From Chitinophagaceae bacterium (GTDB taxonomy: Bacteria > Bacteroidota > Bacteroidia > Chitinophagales > Chitinophagaceae): a stretch of DNA of 64,000 nt. The notes beneath the pieces were generated by a model. The model did no database searches. It was given only the letters and a program-made list of their open reading frames with translations, and was not told the DNA's origin. The stretch lies in the NCBI GenBank assembly GCA_023957125.1, contig JAMLHL010000003.1, positions 186,001-250,000 of the forward strand. Reading direction: 5' to 3'. How positions within the stretch are numbered: position 1 is the stretch's first letter; the number at the start of each line of letters is the position of its first letter. The position numbers were made by a program, and so were the translations under genes. Of the stretch, positions 46,440-58,233 are shown piece by piece.

Positions 46440-46565
46440 CTTGCAAAAAGATACGGTAAAAACAAAGGAGTTGAAAAGCAAGGCGTTCGGAGTCTGGAGA
46501 CTACCGAACAGCAGATTGGGTAGTATTACTCTGTGCCTGGTCGGACGCGCTGCCAGGCTTTTTCT
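46440..46565 (+). ncRNA. Candidate structured small RNA upstream of the SusCD operon
   Basis: On the plus strand, TACACTTG at 46436-46443 (one mismatch to the -7 box) precedes about 115 bases with clear structure. A 10-bp stem forms from GTTCGGAGTC (46485-46494) and GACTACCGAAC (46499-46509, one bulged A) around a UGGA tetraloop. A second weaker stem (GCAGA/TCTGTGC) follows, and then an intrinsic terminator. No coding frame of useful length is present. No known RNA family was recognised. Confidence 0.4.
46535..46565 (+). terminator. Intrinsic terminator of the small RNA candidate
   Basis: GCCTGG at 46535-46540 pairs with CCAGGC at 46553-46558, followed by TTTTTCTT. On the minus strand there is no U-run, so it works in the plus direction only. 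Confidence 0.6.
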
Positions 46566-46793
46566 TATCTTGATTTCTTAAACAGCCGGGGCAAAATAAT
46601 ACGGACTGAATCTATACTCCTTACTGTTATAAAATGAGTAACACCTAAGCACTGGTCTGGCCCACTCATTGCCCTTATTACCATACCAGGTATATATCAA
46701 ATGAGAAAGCAGGCAAAACAAAGTTCTTTAAATATTCATTTTTTGCTCAACCCGTGACGTCCGAAAACTTTCTCCCGGAATTTCCATTCCACC

Positions 46794-47783
46794 TCAGCCC
46801 ATCAACCGCTTACACTCTTTCAGCAATTTATCTTTATCTATAGCCGCAGTACCCACTTCTTCGCATACCAGTCCGCCGGCGATATTGGCGATTTCCGCCA
46901 TGAGTTTCATGTTTTTTGTAGCGGCATATACCAGGGTGGCCACGGCTATTACGGTATCCCCGGCGCCGCTGACATCGGCAATATTGCGGAGATGGGAAGG
47001 GATAATAGCGCCGCTGTTCTGCCGGCGGTAAAAAACCCCCTTTTCGGAAAGCGTGATCAATGAAATCCGGTGATCCAGTTTTTCCGATAAGGCGGCGTGG
47101 ATAGAATTGAGCAAGGCTTCATTGATCTCTCCGCCGATAATGTTCAGCCCTTCCAGGGCTTCTTTTAAGTTCGGTTTAAAAATATCCACCTTTTTATAGG
47201 AAAAAAAATTCCTGCGCTTGGGATCAACTGCGACAATGATATGGTGTTGACGGCAAAGCTCAATGGCATATTGTATCACAGAGGCAGTGAGAACGCCCTT
47301 ATTATAGTCTTCCAAAATCATTATGTCCGGTTTTTCCCGTGTGATGAACCGTTGTATCGAACGGATCAACAAATTTTCGTCATCCGGGTTCAGATCATCG
47401 GTAACCTCCTGATCCAGCCGCATCATCTGCTGGTTGCGGCTGATGATCCGGATCTTGTTGGTAGTTACCCTATTCGCACTCGATAAAGCGTAGGAAGTAA
47501 TGATGCCCCGTTCTTCCAACATCTCCTGCAAAAAACGACCGTCTTCGTCATCTCCGGTAATGGTCAATACGGCTGCCTTCGCCCCAAGTGAACAGATATT
47601 CAGCGCCACATTTCCCGCGCCGCCAATCCGTTGTTCTTTTTTTCCAACCGTAACAATCGGCACGGGCGCTTCCGGGGATATCCGGTCCACCGTTCCCCAC
47701 ATATAAGTGTCCAGCATTACGTCGCCCACTATGCCGACTTTTATCTTCTTAAAGGATTCAAATAAACTTTCTAATTCATTCAT
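46794..47783 (-). CDS. rfaE1: D-glycero-beta-D-manno-heptose-7-phosphate kinase (HldE kinase domain type)
   Basis: A 329-aa PfkB-family kinase that phosphorylates heptose 7-phosphate at C1 in ADP-heptose synthesis for lipopolysaccharide. VGIVGDVMLDTYMWGTVDRI, the PEAPVPIV segment and GGAGNVALN are specific for the HldE kinase domain; the catalytic Asp lies in DVSGAGDTV near residue 273. The adenylyltransferase domain of bifunctional HldE is absent, so a separate protein must provide it. ATG at 47783 is chosen over the TTG at 47789. It is followed downstream by the ncRNA/operator region. Confidence 0.9.
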   Translation of the reverse strand: MNELESLFESFKKIKVGIVGDVMLDTYMWGTVDRISPEAPVPIVTVGKKEQRIGGAGNVALNICSLGAKAAVLTITGDDEDGRFLQEMLEERGIITSYALSSANRVTTNKIRIISRNQQMMRLDQEVTDDLNPDDENLLIRSIQRFITREKPDIMILEDYNKGVLTASVIQYAIELCRQHHIIVAVDPKRRNFFSYKKVDIFKPNLKEALEGLNIIGGEINEALLNSIHAALSEKLDHRISLITLSEKGVFYRRQNSGAIIPSHLRNIADVSGAGDTVIAVATLVYAATKNMKLMAEIANIAGGLVCEEVGTAAIDKDKLLKECKRLMG

Positions 47784-47854
47784 ACTCAAAAAGGGGTTGC
47801 GCTTCTTTGATCTGTTATACTTTTAAATATCTCCTGCGCCAAACACTTTTTCCG

Positions 47855-49276
47855 TTAAGCTTTTAGTCTGCGTTTGGCTATATAATATACCGGGATACCG
47901 GCTAAAATTATGCCTAAACCCGGAACCGTATAGTTGCTTTCAAAAATGAGCAGCAGCAAGGCCAACGCGGCGGCGGCTATAATATACACCATTGGTAATA
48001 CAGGATAACCAAAGGCTTTATAGCTGCGCGGAACATCCGGCTGTTTGCGACGCAGGATGTAGATACCGGCTATCGTCAGCACATAAAATACAAGTACCCC
48101 AAATATTACCATAGCCAGCAGGTCATTGTAGCTGCCGGTGAGGCATAAGGCCGATGCCCACCAACCCTGTATCCATAATCCCCGTCCGGGTACGCTGTAC
48201 CGGTTCAGGTTTCCGGCGCTTTTGAAAAACAAGCCGTCTTTTGCCATTGTATAATAAATACGGGCGCCCGACAGGATAAGTCCGTTGTTGCAGCCAAAGG
48301 TAGAGATCATGATCATCAGGGCTACAATGAGAGATCCGTTGTTGCCGAAGATCTTTTCGGCCGCAGCCACGCCCACCCGATCGTTGGCGGCAAAAGCAAT
48401 TTCATTGAAGGGCAATACCGCAAGATACATCAGGTTAGTGGCCAGGTATATGATGGTGACGATGAGGGTACCCCAAAAAAGCGAGCGTCCGATATTTTTT
48501 CCGGGAGATTTTATTTCCGCAGCAATAAAGGTCACATTGTTCCAGGCATCGCTGCTGAATAGTGAGCCTTTCATGGAAACAGCCACCGCACCAAACAGTG
48601 CCAGCCCCGACAGCAGGGTGATGGTGGCTTGTCCGTTTACAGCGGAGATATTGGCAAATTGCCAGGCATTTTCCCAGTTGGCATGCCACACCTCCGCTTT
48701 TGCACCTGCCAGGAGCCCTAACAGCGTAAGCCCCAGCAGGGAACCGATTTTAACAAGGGTGAACACCGTTTGGATGAATTTGCCATTTTTTACCCCGCGA
48801 CTGTTGATATAGGTGAGTAAAAAGATAGAAAAAATGGCCAGTAACCGGGCGCCAGAAACAGTAAAGTTGCCGGCTTTCATTATGACATGCTGTTCGCTGA
48901 ATACCGGCAGCAGGTAGGCGGTGAATTTAGCAAAGGCCACGGCCACGGCAGCTATGGTGCCGGTTTGAATCACACCAAATTGCGTCCAGCCAAACAGGAA
49001 GGCCACAAAGGGATTATAAGCTTCTCTCAGATAAACGTATTGCCCACCGGCTTTGGGATACATGCCGGAAAGCTCGCCGTAGCTGAGGGCGGCTATCAGT
49101 GTTACGATCCCTGCCAGTACCCACATCAGCAACAGGGCGCCGGCGCTGCCTACATTACGGGCAATTTCTGCACTTACAATGAAGATGCCTGAACCTATCA
49201 TGGAGCCGGCTACCAGCATGGTAGCGTCCAATAGTCCAAGGGAGGGCTTAAACTGATGTACTGAATCCGAACGCAT
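47855..49276 (-). CDS. APC-family amino acid permease
   Basis: A 473-aa inner-membrane transporter with about twelve spans. The first span contains the family motif LVAGSMIGSGIFIV (glycine-rich unwound helix), and SGMYPKAGGQYVYLREAYNPF is typical of the LAT/heterodimeric-type APC group. The end is a short basic tail (KRRLKA). It probably exchanges or imports amino acids; the substrate is not clear. A terminator for the upstream ompH-like gene overlaps the stretch just before its ATG. Confidence 0.9.
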   Translation of the reverse strand: MRSDSVHQFKPSLGLLDATMLVAGSMIGSGIFIVSAEIARNVGSAGALLLMWVLAGIVTLIAALSYGELSGMYPKAGGQYVYLREAYNPFVAFLFGWTQFGVIQTGTIAAVAVAFAKFTAYLLPVFSEQHVIMKAGNFTVSGARLLAIFSIFLLTYINSRGVKNGKFIQTVFTLVKIGSLLGLTLLGLLAGAKAEVWHANWENAWQFANISAVNGQATITLLSGLALFGAVAVSMKGSLFSSDAWNNVTFIAAEIKSPGKNIGRSLFWGTLIVTIIYLATNLMYLAVLPFNEIAFAANDRVGVAAAEKIFGNNGSLIVALMIMISTFGCNNGLILSGARIYYTMAKDGLFFKSAGNLNRYSVPGRGLWIQGWWASALCLTGSYNDLLAMVIFGVLVFYVLTIAGIYILRRKQPDVPRSYKAFGYPVLPMVYIIAAAALALLLLIFESNYTVPGLGIILAGIPVYYIAKRRLKA

Positions 49277-49299
49277 AAAAAAACCCGGAACGCCCCGGG
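49277..49299 (-). terminator. Intrinsic terminator after the OmpH-like gene
   Basis: CCCGG at 49284-49288 pairs with CCGGG at 49295-49299, and seven A at 49277-49283 give a U-run on the minus strand. It lies between the end of the ompH-like gene and the start of the permease. Confidence 0.6.
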
Positions 49300-49332
49300 C
49301 TTTGAAGATAAGTTATTCTGTTACGCTATCTG

Positions 49333-49944
49333 TTATTTTTTATTCTCCTCTCTCTTATATAAAGCATTCAACCCGGTGATCACCTCTTCGGTGATGTTAT
49401 ACACAGGATCTTCATATAAAAAGATATTCGCATTTTTGGAATAAGAGAAAACGTAAGTATATCCCCGTTCTTTGCAGTACGATGATAAATAGTCATGAAT
49501 TTTATTAAAGATGTCGTCCCGCATGATCATGGCTTCCTGTTGCACCTCCTGCTCAATTTTCCGCCGCTGGTTTTCCAGGTTTTGCAATTGATTGTCGTAT
49601 TCCTTTCTAAAGGCGTCTGCCTCGGTTGGCGAAATAGCTTCCCCTTTCTTCAGGAAATTTATCCGGCGGTTGTCCAGTTGCTGGTAAGCGCCGTTCAACT
49701 GGCGGTCCAGGCCTTCTTTTTTCTTTTCAAAAGCCTCTATTTTTCCTTTATAAAAGTCGAACCGGGCGTCTATTGAATCCAGGTCCACATAGGCGATCTT
49801 CAACGCTCCCGAACGGGCGCTGTCGCTGGAATGCAGCGCATTCACCTGCTCCCGGAGTTTTGTATTTTCCTTCTGGTGCTGAAAAAATATGGTACCTGCT
49901 AATAATAAAGCGGCAGCGCTCAAAATCAGAGAAAGGTATTTCAT
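49333..49944 (-). CDS. OmpH/Skp-like periplasmic chaperone
   Basis: A ~203-aa exported protein: an N-terminal hydrophobic segment (MKYLSLILSAAALLLAG), then a short strand ALKIAYVDLDSID, a long Lys/Glu/Gln-rich coiled coil (about residues 70-150), and a C-terminal strand pair YTYVFSYSKNANIFLYEDPVYNITEEV that is characteristic of the OmpH family. Skp-like proteins hold unfolded outer-membrane proteins in the periplasm. The ATG at 49944 is used; a TTG at 49959 is less likely. It follows rpoC on the same strand, separated by a terminator. Confidence 0.85.
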   Translation of the reverse strand: MKYLSLILSAAALLLAGTIFFQHQKENTKLREQVNALHSSDSARSGALKIAYVDLDSIDARFDFYKGKIEAFEKKKEGLDRQLNGAYQQLDNRRINFLKKGEAISPTEADAFRKEYDNQLQNLENQRRKIEQEVQQEAMIMRDDIFNKIHDYLSSYCKERGYTYVFSYSKNANIFLYEDPVYNITEEVITGLNALYKREENKK

Positions 49945-49967
49945 GCCTCTATTTTTCAATTTTTGGA

Positions 49968-50003
49968 ATAAAAAAGGAGCAGGGCTATGCAGACCTACTC
50001 CTT
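49968..50003 (-). terminator. Intrinsic terminator of the rpoBC operon
   Basis: AAGGAGCAGG at 49974-49983 pairs with CCTACTCCTT at 49994-50003 with one mismatch around a 10-base loop, and the A-run at 49970-49975 gives a U-run on the minus strand. It sits just after the rpoC stop. Confidence 0.7.
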
Positions 50004-50021
50004 TCCAGCTATTTCAAATCA

Positions 50022-53000
50022 TTATTCTTCATCATCAAAACTCATGGCTTCACGGGTGGTTTGTAACAACTCGTATTCTTCTTTGCTGCCTACGATCACC
50101 TCGTCAAATTCGCGCAATCCCGTACCGGCAGGTATGGGATGACCGGTAATCACGTTCTCTTTCAACCCGAGCATTTCATCGGCTTTACCCTGTATGGCTG
50201 CCGCGCTCAGCACCTTGGTTGTTTCCTGGAAGGAAGCTGCCGAGATCCAGCTATGGGTACCCAGGGAAGCCTTGGTAATCCCCAATAACACCGGTCTTGA
50301 GGTAGCAGGATTTGCATCTCTGAACTCTACCAGCTTCTTATCGCTTCTTCTTAAGATGGAGTTTTCTTCGCGCAGTTCTCTTAAGCTTACGATCTGACCC
50401 GCACGCAGTTTCGTGGAATCACCCGGTTCGGTAACTACTTTCTTATCGAAGATCCAATCGTTTTCTTCAATAAATTCAAAGCGGTCTTCCAGGTCTTCTT
50501 CGAGGAACCTGGTATCGCCCGGCTCCACGATCTCCACTTTTTTCATCATCTGTCTTACGATCACTTCAATGTGTTTATCGTTGATGCGTACCCCCTGTAA
50601 ACGATACACTTCCTGGATTTCGTTCACCACGTATTCCTGTACTGCAAAAGGACCTTTGATGCTCAGGATATCAGCCGGCGCGGTTTGTCCGTCCGACAAG
50701 GGTGTACCGGCTCTCACAAAGTCCCCATCCTGCACCAGTATCTGGCGGGTAAGGGGAACCAGGTATTTTTTCACAACGCCATCTTTGGCTTCAATAATGA
50801 TCTCACGATTTCCGCGTTTAACGGATCCGAAGGACACCACTCCGTCAATTTCGGATACGATCGCCGGGTTGCTGGGGTTGCGGGCTTCAAACAGTTCCGT
50901 TACACGTGGCAGACCGCCGGTAATGTCCCGCAGCTTGCCCAATACCCGCGGTATCTTCACCAATACCTGCCCTGCGTTTACCTGTTCTGTTTCGCTCACC
51001 GCAATATGAGAACCTACCGGAAGGTTATAGGTTTTAACATCCTTACCTTCAACGATCAGCATGGGAATCTTCGTTTTGTCTTTGGTTTCAATAACCACTT
51101 TTTCACGGTGCCCGGTTTGTTCATCCGCTTCTTCGCGATAGGTAAATCCTTCAATTACGCTGTCAAACTTTACCGTACCGGCCTGTTCTGAAATGATCAC
51201 ATTATTAAACGGATCCCAGTTACAGATGATATCTCCCTTTTGTACTTTCTGTCCGTCTTTTACCAGCAAACTGGCGCCATATGGTACGTTGTTGGTGATC
51301 AAAAGCCGGTCGTTCTTCACATCAATAATCCTCATTTCACCGGTACGCCCGATTACGATCTGGGCGGTTTCACCCTGGTTATTTTCGGCAGTTACCGTTC
51401 TCAGCCCGTCAAACTGGATGGTGCCGTCGAATTTGGCCACCAACTGGGAATCAACCGTAGCAGAGCCGGCCACACCACCCACGTGGAAGGTGCGAAGTGT
51501 TAACTGGGTACCCGGCTCACCAATAGACTGGGCGGCAATGATGCCCACCGCATCTCCTTTTTGCGCTACAGAACCTGTTGCCAGATTAAGTCCATAACAT
51601 TTCACACAAACCCCATGCCTGCTCTCACAGGTCAGAACGGAGCGGATATCTACGGTTTCGATACCGCTTTCTTCTATAGCTTTGGCTATATCCTCCGTTA
51701 TCTGGGCTCCGGCGGGAACGATCAGGGCATCGGTTTCCGGATGGTAAATATCATGCAGGGAAGTACGGCCTAAGATCCGGTCGTACAACGGTTCCACGAT
51801 ATCTTCATTATCCTTTAATGCGCTGATAGCAATGCCGCGCAGCGTACCACAGTCTTCATCGTTGATCACCACATCCTGGGCAACGTCCACCAAACGGCGG
51901 GTAAGATAACCCGCGTCGGCTGTTTTTAATGCCGTATCAGCCAACCCTTTGCGAGCCCCGTGGGTAGAGATAAAATATTCCAATACATTCAGTCCGTCTT
52001 TAAAATTGGACAGGATCGGGTTTTCAATGATCTCGGAACCGGTGGAGCCGCTTTTACGCGGTTTAGCCATCAACCCCCTGATCCCCGCTAACTGTTTTAC
52101 CTGTTGCTTACTTCCTCTTGCCCCGGAATCCAGCATCATATATACGGAATTGAATCCCTGCTTGTCGGTAGCCATCTCCCGGATAAGGGTTTCGGTAACG
52201 CGGGTGTCCACACGCGACCAGATATCAATGATCTGGTTGTATCTTTCATTATTGGTGATAAGCCCCATATTGTAGTTTTCCCACACTTCATCCACTTCAT
52301 CGGAGGCAGATTCCACCAGGTCCTGCTTCACTTCAGGGATCACCAGGTCATTTATATTAAATGAAAGACCTCCTTTGAAGGCTGTGCGGAAGCCCAACTG
52401 TTTGATATCATCCAGGAATTTAGCTGTTTTGGGCGCATCGGTGATCTTAATGATGTCTCCAATGATCTCCCGGAGCGACTTTTTGGTCAACAAGGCATTA
52501 ACGAAGCCTACCTCCACCGGTACGTACTGGTTGAAGATCACCCGTCCTACGGTAGTGTCTATCAGCCTATTCTCCAGCTCCCCGTTGTCTTTCCGGATGG
52601 TGGCGCGAATTTTTATCGTAGCGTGCAGGTCAACTTTACCTTCATTATAAGCAATGATAACCTCTTCGGTATTGTAGAAACTTTTGCCTTCTCCCTTTAT
52701 CTTTTCTGTTTCCGTTGATTTTTTTGCTTTCGAAATATAATACAATCCCAATACCATGTCCTGTGAAGGAAGAGTAATGGGCGTACCATTCTGCGGGTTG
52801 AGGATGTTGTGGGAAGACAGCATCAGCAACTGGGCTTCCAGGATAGCTGCGCTGCTCAACGGTACATGCACCGCCATCTGGTCGCCATCGAAGTCGGCGT
52901 TGAACGCAGAACACACCAGCGGGTGCAATTGTATGGCCTTTCCTTCCACCAGCTTGGGCTGAAACGCCTGGATAGACAACCGGTGGAGCGTGGGGGCACG

Positions 53001-54314
53001 GTTAAGCATTATGGGATGCCCTTTGAGGATATTTTCGAGGATATCCCAAACCACAGCTTCTTTCCGGTCCACCAGTTTCCGGGCGCTTTTTACAGTTTTG
53101 ACGATTCCCCTTTCAATTAATTTACGGATAATGAAGGGCTTGAATAGCTCAGCGCCCATATCTTTCGGCAAACCGCATTCGTGCAGCTTCAGTTCGGGGC
53201 CTACCACAATTACCGAACGCCCGGAGTAGTCCACGCGTTTACCCAACAGGTTCTGACGGAAACGTCCCTGTTTTCCTTTTAACACATCGCTCAACGATTT
53301 TAAGGCTCTTCCGCCCTCTGCTTTTACGGCGTTGGATTTACGGGAGTTGTCGAACAATGAATCAATTGCTTCCTGGAGCATCCTTTTTTCATTACGCAGG
53401 ATCACTTCAGGCGCTTTGATTTCCAGCAGGCGTTTCAAACGGTTGTTACGGATGATCACCCGGCGATACAAATCATTTAAATCGGAGGATGCAAAGCGTC
53501 CGCCATCCAGCGGTACCAGGGGACGAAGTTCCGGGGGGATAACCGGTATGTATTGCATAACCATCCATTCGGGACGGTTTTCTATTCTTCCGTTGGCATC
53601 ACGAAACGATTCCACCACGCTTAAACGTTTTAAGGCGTCGGCCTTACGTTGTTGGGAGGTTTCTGTAGCGGCGGCATTGCGAAGATCATAGCTCAACTGG
53701 TCCAGGTCAATCCGCCCCAGCATAGCCTGGATAGCTTCCGCACCCATTTTGGCAATGAATTTCTGGGGATCTTCATCCGGCAGGTACTGGTTATCTTTTG
53801 GAAGGTTGTCCAGGATATCCAGGTATTCCTCTTCAGTCAGCAGGTCGCCGGCGTTGAGGTTGCGGTCTTCCCGGATACCCGGCTGGATCACAACAAATCT
53901 TTCATAATAAACGATGCTCTCCATCTTTTTGGAGCTGATACCCAGCAAGTAGCCGATTTTATTAGGCAAACTTTTGAAATACCAGATATGCACCACGGGT
54001 ACTACCAGTTTGATATGCCCCATTCTTTCGCGGCGCACTTTCTTTTCGGTAACTTCTACGCCACAGCGGTCACAAACGATTCCCTTATACCGGATCCGCT
54101 TGTATTTTCCGCAGGCGCATTCGTAATCTTTTACCGGTCCGAAGATTCTTTCGCAGAACAAGCCGTCTCTTTCGGGTTTGTAGGTGCGGTAATTTATAGT
54201 TTCAGGCTTCAAAACTTCACCATAAGACCTTTCCAGGATAGCGTCCGGCGAAGCCAGGCTAATGGTGATCTTTGAAAAGTTTGATTTGGGACGATTGTCT
54301 TTTTTGATAGCCAT
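50022..54314 (-). CDS. rpoC: DNA-directed RNA polymerase subunit beta'
   Basis: A 1430-aa RNA polymerase subunit. The N-terminal zinc ribbon has C66, C68, C81 and C84; the catalytic Mg-binding motif NADFDGDQM is at 472-480 (D474, D476, D478); the second zinc site follows around [12 protein letters not shown], and the conserved [20 protein letters not shown] trigger-helix region is intact. The order and length are normal for Bacteroidota. It is transcribed with rpoB, 109 bp upstream, and ends in a terminator. Confidence 0.98.
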   Translation of the reverse strand: MAIKKDNRPKSNFSKITISLASPDAILERSYGEVLKPETINYRTYKPERDGLFCERIFGPVKDYECACGKYKRIRYKGIVCDRCGVEVTEKKVRRERMGHIKLVVPVVHIWYFKSLPNKIGYLLGISSKKMESIVYYERFVVIQPGIREDRNLNAGDLLTEEEYLDILDNLPKDNQYLPDEDPQKFIAKMGAEAIQAMLGRIDLDQLSYDLRNAAATETSQQRKADALKRLSVVESFRDANGRIENRPEWMVMQYIPVIPPELRPLVPLDGGRFASSDLNDLYRRVIIRNNRLKRLLEIKAPEVILRNEKRMLQEAIDSLFDNSRKSNAVKAEGGRALKSLSDVLKGKQGRFRQNLLGKRVDYSGRSVIVVGPELKLHECGLPKDMGAELFKPFIIRKLIERGIVKTVKSARKLVDRKEAVVWDILENILKGHPIMLNRAPTLHRLSIQAFQPKLVEGKAIQLHPLVCSAFNADFDGDQMAVHVPLSSAAILEAQLLMLSSHNILNPQNGTPITLPSQDMVLGLYYISKAKKSTETEKIKGEGKSFYNTEEVIIAYNEGKVDLHATIKIRATIRKDNGELENRLIDTTVGRVIFNQYVPVEVGFVNALLTKKSLREIIGDIIKITDAPKTAKFLDDIKQLGFRTAFKGGLSFNINDLVIPEVKQDLVESASDEVDEVWENYNMGLITNNERYNQIIDIWSRVDTRVTETLIREMATDKQGFNSVYMMLDSGARGSKQQVKQLAGIRGLMAKPRKSGSTGSEIIENPILSNFKDGLNVLEYFISTHGARKGLADTALKTADAGYLTRRLVDVAQDVVINDEDCGTLRGIAISALKDNEDIVEPLYDRILGRTSLHDIYHPETDALIVPAGAQITEDIAKAIEESGIETVDIRSVLTCESRHGVCVKCYGLNLATGSVAQKGDAVGIIAAQSIGEPGTQLTLRTFHVGGVAGSATVDSQLVAKFDGTIQFDGLRTVTAENNQGETAQIVIGRTGEMRIIDVKNDRLLITNNVPYGASLLVKDGQKVQKGDIICNWDPFNNVIISEQAGTVKFDSVIEGFTYREEADEQTGHREKVVIETKDKTKIPMLIVEGKDVKTYNLPVGSHIAVSETEQVNAGQVLVKIPRVLGKLRDITGGLPRVTELFEARNPSNPAIVSEIDGVVSFGSVKRGNREIIIEAKDGVVKKYLVPLTRQILVQDGDFVRAGTPLSDGQTAPADILSIKGPFAVQEYVVNEIQEVYRLQGVRINDKHIEVIVRQMMKKVEIVEPGDTRFLEEDLEDRFEFIEENDWIFDKKVVTEPGDSTKLRAGQIVSLRELREENSILRRSDKKLVEFRDANPATSRPVLLGITKASLGTHSWISAASFQETTKVLSAAAIQGKADEMLGLKENVITGHPIPAGTGLREFDEVIVGSKEEYELLQTTREAMSFDDEE

Positions 54315-54346
54315 GATCTTATTTAAGATTTATAATTTGAGATTTG

Positions 54347-54377
54347 AGATGGCTGATCTTGAAAGGATCAGCCATCT
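54347..54377. other. Perfect 12-bp inverted repeat between rpoB and rpoC
   Basis: AGATGGCTGATC at 54347-54358 is the exact reverse complement of GATCAGCCATCT at 54366-54377, with a 7-base loop. On the minus strand, the direction of rpoBC transcription, no U-run follows, so it is not a normal terminator. Confidence 0.75.
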
Positions 54378-54423
54378 TTTCTGTTACCCGCTTCAGCTCT
54401 TTTCTTCTCCATGCTTCAGCTTT

Positions 54424-57400
54424 CTATTCAAACTTCAGTTCCAATCCAAGTCCTCTCAATTCATGTACCAGCACGTTGAATGATTCGGGTAATCCCGCCC
54501 GGGGTATATTATCACCTTTTACGATAGCCTCGTAGGTTTTAGCCCTGCCGATGATATCATCCGACTTGAGGGTAAGCAGTTCCTGTAAGATATTGGAAGC
54601 GCCATAGGCTTCAAGCGCCCATACCTCCATTTCCCCAAAACGCTGACCGCCAAATTGAGCTTTACCACCCAGAGGCTGCTGCGTAATGAGACTGTAGGGG
54701 CCGATGCTTCTCGCGTGCATTTTGTCATCTACCATGTGGTGCAGTTTGATCATATAGATCACCCCCACGGTAGCTTTCTGGTCGAACCGCTCCCCGGTTT
54801 CCCCGTCATAGAGATAGGTGTGCCCGAAAGAGGGTAGCCCGGCCTTTTCAATATAACCGGCAATCTCCTCCGGCTCGGCGCCATCAAAAATAGGTGTTGC
54901 AAATTTGACGCCTAACTTTTCGGCAGCCCATCCAAGCACGGTTTCGTAGATCTGGCCGATATTCATACGGCTCGGTACGCCCAGGGGATTCAGTACAATG
55001 TCCACCGGAGTGCCGTCTTCCAGGAAAGGCATATCCTCAGCACGTACTATTTTGGCTACAATACCCTTATTTCCATGACGGCCAGCCATCTTATCTCCCA
55101 CTTTCAACTTCCGCTTTACAGCCAGGTAAACCTTAGCCAGCTTCAATACACCGGCAGGTAATTCATCCCCAATGGAAATATTGAACTTCTCCCTTTTATA
55201 TCTTCCTAATTCTTCGTTGAACTTGATATTAAAATTATGCAGCAGGATGTTTACCTGGTTATCAATGTGGGCGTCACCGGTCCAGCCCAACGGGTTGATA
55301 TTCTGATAGTCCAGCCCGGTAAGGTTTTTGGCATTGAACTTAGCGCTTTTACCAATCTGCATTTCACCAAAGTTATTGGTTACGCCTGCAGAGGTTTTGT
55401 CTTTCAGCAGCACCTGTAGTTTGCTGATCAGCACGTCCAGTAATTCCTTTTCATTTTGCTCGTGCACCTTTTCCAGCTTTTCAATAGCGGCTTTTTCCCG
55501 CACCTTCATGTTCTTATCTTTCTTGGCGCGCTGGAACAGTTTTTTATCAATTACTACACCTTCCGTGCCACTGGGAGCTTTAAGGGAAGCGTCTTTGGCA
55601 TCCCCGGCTTTGTCGCCGAAAATAGCCCGCAACAACTTCTCTTCGGGAGTGGGATCACTTTCTCCCTTGGGCGTGATCTTTCCTATGATAATATCACCCT
55701 CCCTCACCTGGGCTCCGATACGGATGATCCCGTTCTGATCAAGATCCTTGGTGGCTTCTTCCGACACGTTGGGAATATCGGGGGTCAGTTCTTCCTCCCC
55801 TAACTTGGTATCCCGCACTTCCAGTTCATATTCAGAAATATGGATGGAGGTAAACAGATCTTCCCGGGCTACTTTCTCACTGATCACGATGGCATCCTCG
55901 AAGTTGTAACCTTTCCAGGGCATGAAAGCCACTTTCAGGTTTCGTCCCAAAGCCAGTTCCCCGTCTTTGGTGGCATAGCCTTCGGTAAGGAAATCTCCCT
56001 GTTTAACGCGTTGTCCTTTCTTCACGGCAGGGCGCAGGTTAATGCAGGTTTCCTGGTTGGTTTTCATGAACTTCGTCAGCCTGTAAACCTTCAGATCGTC
56101 TTCAAAACTTACCAGTTTCTGGGCTTCATCTCTTTCGTATCTTACATGTATTTCGTTGGCGTCCACAAATTCCACTACCCCGTCTCCGTCTGCATGGATC
56201 TGGATCCGGGCGTCTCTTGCCGCCTTGCCTTCCAGCCCGGTGCCTACCACCGGCGCCTGGGGAACGATCAGCGGTACTGCCTGGCGTTGCATGTTGGAGC
56301 CCATCAGCGCACGGTTGGCGTCATCGTGCTCCAGGAAGGGGATTAGCGAGGCGCTTAAGCCCACGATCTGGTTGGGCGCCACGTCCATAAACTCCACTTC
56401 ATTTTTTTCCAGAATGGGGAAGTCGCCGGTTTGACGTGATCTCACGGTGGCTTCCACAAACTCTCCATTACCGTTCAGCGGCGCATTTGCCTGGGCTATT
56501 TTTGCTTCGTCTTCTTCTTCGGCGCTCAGGTAAGCCAGTTCGTGCATATCTACCTTCCCGTCGTGCACCTTGCGGTAAGGGGTTTCGATGAAGCCCATTT
56601 CGTTGATCTTGGCGTGCACACAAAGGGTAGAGATCAGCCCGATATTAGGACCTTCCGGCGTTTCAATGGTACAAAGACGACCATAATGCGAATAGTGTAC
56701 GTCGCGCACCTCAAACCCGGCTCGTTCACGGCTTAAACCACCGGGACCGAGCGCTGAAATACGCCGCTTATGCGTAATCTCGCTGAGCGGATTGGTCTGA
56801 TCCAGGAACTGGGATAGTTGTGATGTGCCAAAAAATGAATTAATGACTGAAGACAGGGTTCTTGCATTGATCAGATCCACCGGGGTAAACACTTCGTTAT
56901 CGCGCACGTTCATCCTTTCCCGGATCGTTCTTGCCATACGGGCCAGTCCCACACCAAACTGGGCAAACAGTTGCTCGCCCACCGTGCGGACACGGCGGTT
57001 GCTCAGATGATCAATGTCATCAATTTCCGCCTTGGCATTGGTCAGCCGAACCAGGTATTTAATGATCTCGATAATATCTTCCTTGGTCAGTGTTTTCTGT
57101 TCCAGCGGCTGGGTAAGACTGAGTTTGCGGTTGATCTTGTAGCGACCCACTTCCCCCAGGTCATATCTTTTGTCTGAGAAAAAAAGCTTATCAATGATCC
57201 CGCGGGCGGTTTCATTATCAGGGGCATCGGCGCCGCGCAGCTGCCGGTAAATATGCTGAACGGCTTCTAATTCCGAATTGGCGCTGTCCTTATTCAGGGT
57301 ATTGTATATTATAGCATAATCCCCGCTCACTTCTTCTTTCTGAATAAAAACCTCCTTGACGTCCATCTCGGCAATCATGTCTATGGCTTCCTCGTCTAAT

Positions 57401-58233
57401 ACCGTATCCCTTTCCAGCACTACTTCGTTTCTTTCGATGGAGACCACTTCCCCGGTATCTTCATCCACAAAGTCTTCTACCCAGGTTCTTAATACCCGCG
57501 CAGCCAGGCGTTTCCCCAGGAAGGGTGTCAGCGATTTTTTATCTCCTTTCACTTCATCCGCCATCCCAAACAGTTCCAGGATGTCTTTATCGGTTTCATA
57601 GCCGATGGAACGCAGCAAAGTAGTTACCGGGAATTTCTTTTTACGGTCAATGTAAGCATACATCACATTATTGATATCCGTAGCAAATTCCATCCAGGCA
57701 CCCTTAAAGGGGATCACCCTGGCAGAATAGATCTTGGTGCCGTTGGGATGCAGCGACTGCCCGAAGAATACACCCGGGGAGCGGTGCAATTGAGATACAA
57801 CCACCCTTTCGGCGCCATTGATCACAAAAGTACCTCTTGGGGTCATATACGGGATATTGCCCAGGAATACGTCCTGGACGATGGTCTGAAAGTCCACATG
57901 CTCCTCATCGTTACAGCTTAAACGTAATTTCGCTTTCAGCGGTACCGCGTAGGTCAGCCCCCGTTCCATACATTCCTCAATGCTATACCGCGGCGGATCA
58001 ATGAAATAATCCAGGAATTCCAGTACAAAGATGTTGCGGGTGTCTGTAATCGGGAAGTTTTCCTTGAAAACTTTAAACAGCCCTTCCACATTCCTTTTGT
58101 CGGGAGTGGTTTCTAACTGGAAGAATTCTTTAAAAGACTGGATTTGAATTTCTAATAAGTCCGGCGTTTCCGCTAAATGCTTGATTTTTCCAAAATCAAT
58201 CCTATTGTTTGCAGCAACTTTTGTTGAAGACAT
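54424..58233 (-). CDS. rpoB: DNA-directed RNA polymerase subunit beta
   Basis: A 1269-aa RNA polymerase subunit. The rifampicin region [25 protein letters not shown] and following [17 protein letters not shown] keep the usual Gln, Asp, His and Ser residues, so the wild type should be rifampicin sensitive at this site. VRLCT-type [26 protein letters not shown] and the C-terminal [14 protein letters not shown] segment are intact. It has its own promoter (58374-58404) and a ~135-base leader; rplJL does not precede it. Confidence 0.98.
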   Translation of the reverse strand: MSSTKVAANNRIDFGKIKHLAETPDLLEIQIQSFKEFFQLETTPDKRNVEGLFKVFKENFPITDTRNIFVLEFLDYFIDPPRYSIEECMERGLTYAVPLKAKLRLSCNDEEHVDFQTIVQDVFLGNIPYMTPRGTFVINGAERVVVSQLHRSPGVFFGQSLHPNGTKIYSARVIPFKGAWMEFATDINNVMYAYIDRKKKFPVTTLLRSIGYETDKDILELFGMADEVKGDKKSLTPFLGKRLAARVLRTWVEDFVDEDTGEVVSIERNEVVLERDTVLDEEAIDMIAEMDVKEVFIQKEEVSGDYAIIYNTLNKDSANSELEAVQHIYRQLRGADAPDNETARGIIDKLFFSDKRYDLGEVGRYKINRKLSLTQPLEQKTLTKEDIIEIIKYLVRLTNAKAEIDDIDHLSNRRVRTVGEQLFAQFGVGLARMARTIRERMNVRDNEVFTPVDLINARTLSSVINSFFGTSQLSQFLDQTNPLSEITHKRRISALGPGGLSRERAGFEVRDVHYSHYGRLCTIETPEGPNIGLISTLCVHAKINEMGFIETPYRKVHDGKVDMHELAYLSAEEEDEAKIAQANAPLNGNGEFVEATVRSRQTGDFPILEKNEVEFMDVAPNQIVGLSASLIPFLEHDDANRALMGSNMQRQAVPLIVPQAPVVGTGLEGKAARDARIQIHADGDGVVEFVDANEIHVRYERDEAQKLVSFEDDLKVYRLTKFMKTNQETCINLRPAVKKGQRVKQGDFLTEGYATKDGELALGRNLKVAFMPWKGYNFEDAIVISEKVAREDLFTSIHISEYELEVRDTKLGEEELTPDIPNVSEEATKDLDQNGIIRIGAQVREGDIIIGKITPKGESDPTPEEKLLRAIFGDKAGDAKDASLKAPSGTEGVVIDKKLFQRAKKDKNMKVREKAAIEKLEKVHEQNEKELLDVLISKLQVLLKDKTSAGVTNNFGEMQIGKSAKFNAKNLTGLDYQNINPLGWTGDAHIDNQVNILLHNFNIKFNEELGRYKREKFNISIGDELPAGVLKLAKVYLAVKRKLKVGDKMAGRHGNKGIVAKIVRAEDMPFLEDGTPVDIVLNPLGVPSRMNIGQIYETVLGWAAEKLGVKFATPIFDGAEPEEIAGYIEKAGLPSFGHTYLYDGETGERFDQKATVGVIYMIKLHHMVDDKMHARSIGPYSLITQQPLGGKAQFGGQRFGEMEVWALEAYGASNILQELLTLKSDDIIGRAKTYEAIVKGDNIPRAGLPESFNVLVHELRGLGLELKFE

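Larger units (their letters stand above)
46123..46793. other. 670-bp regulatory region upstream of the SusCD operon
   Basis: There is no protein gene. It contains three related palindromes (46139-46155, 46192-46208, 46294-46310), a very A/T-rich block at 46213-46265, and at 46430-46565 a plus-strand structured RNA candidate with terminator. At 46634-46663 AATGAGT and ACTCATT can pair around a ~17-24-base loop. Beyond that, up to the hldE end at 46794, nothing else was recognised. Confidence 0.6.

Noticed and set aside
46634..46663. AATGAGT/ACTCATT inverted repeat as a second small RNA
   Set aside because: The loop is long and no promoter box or terminator accompanies it.
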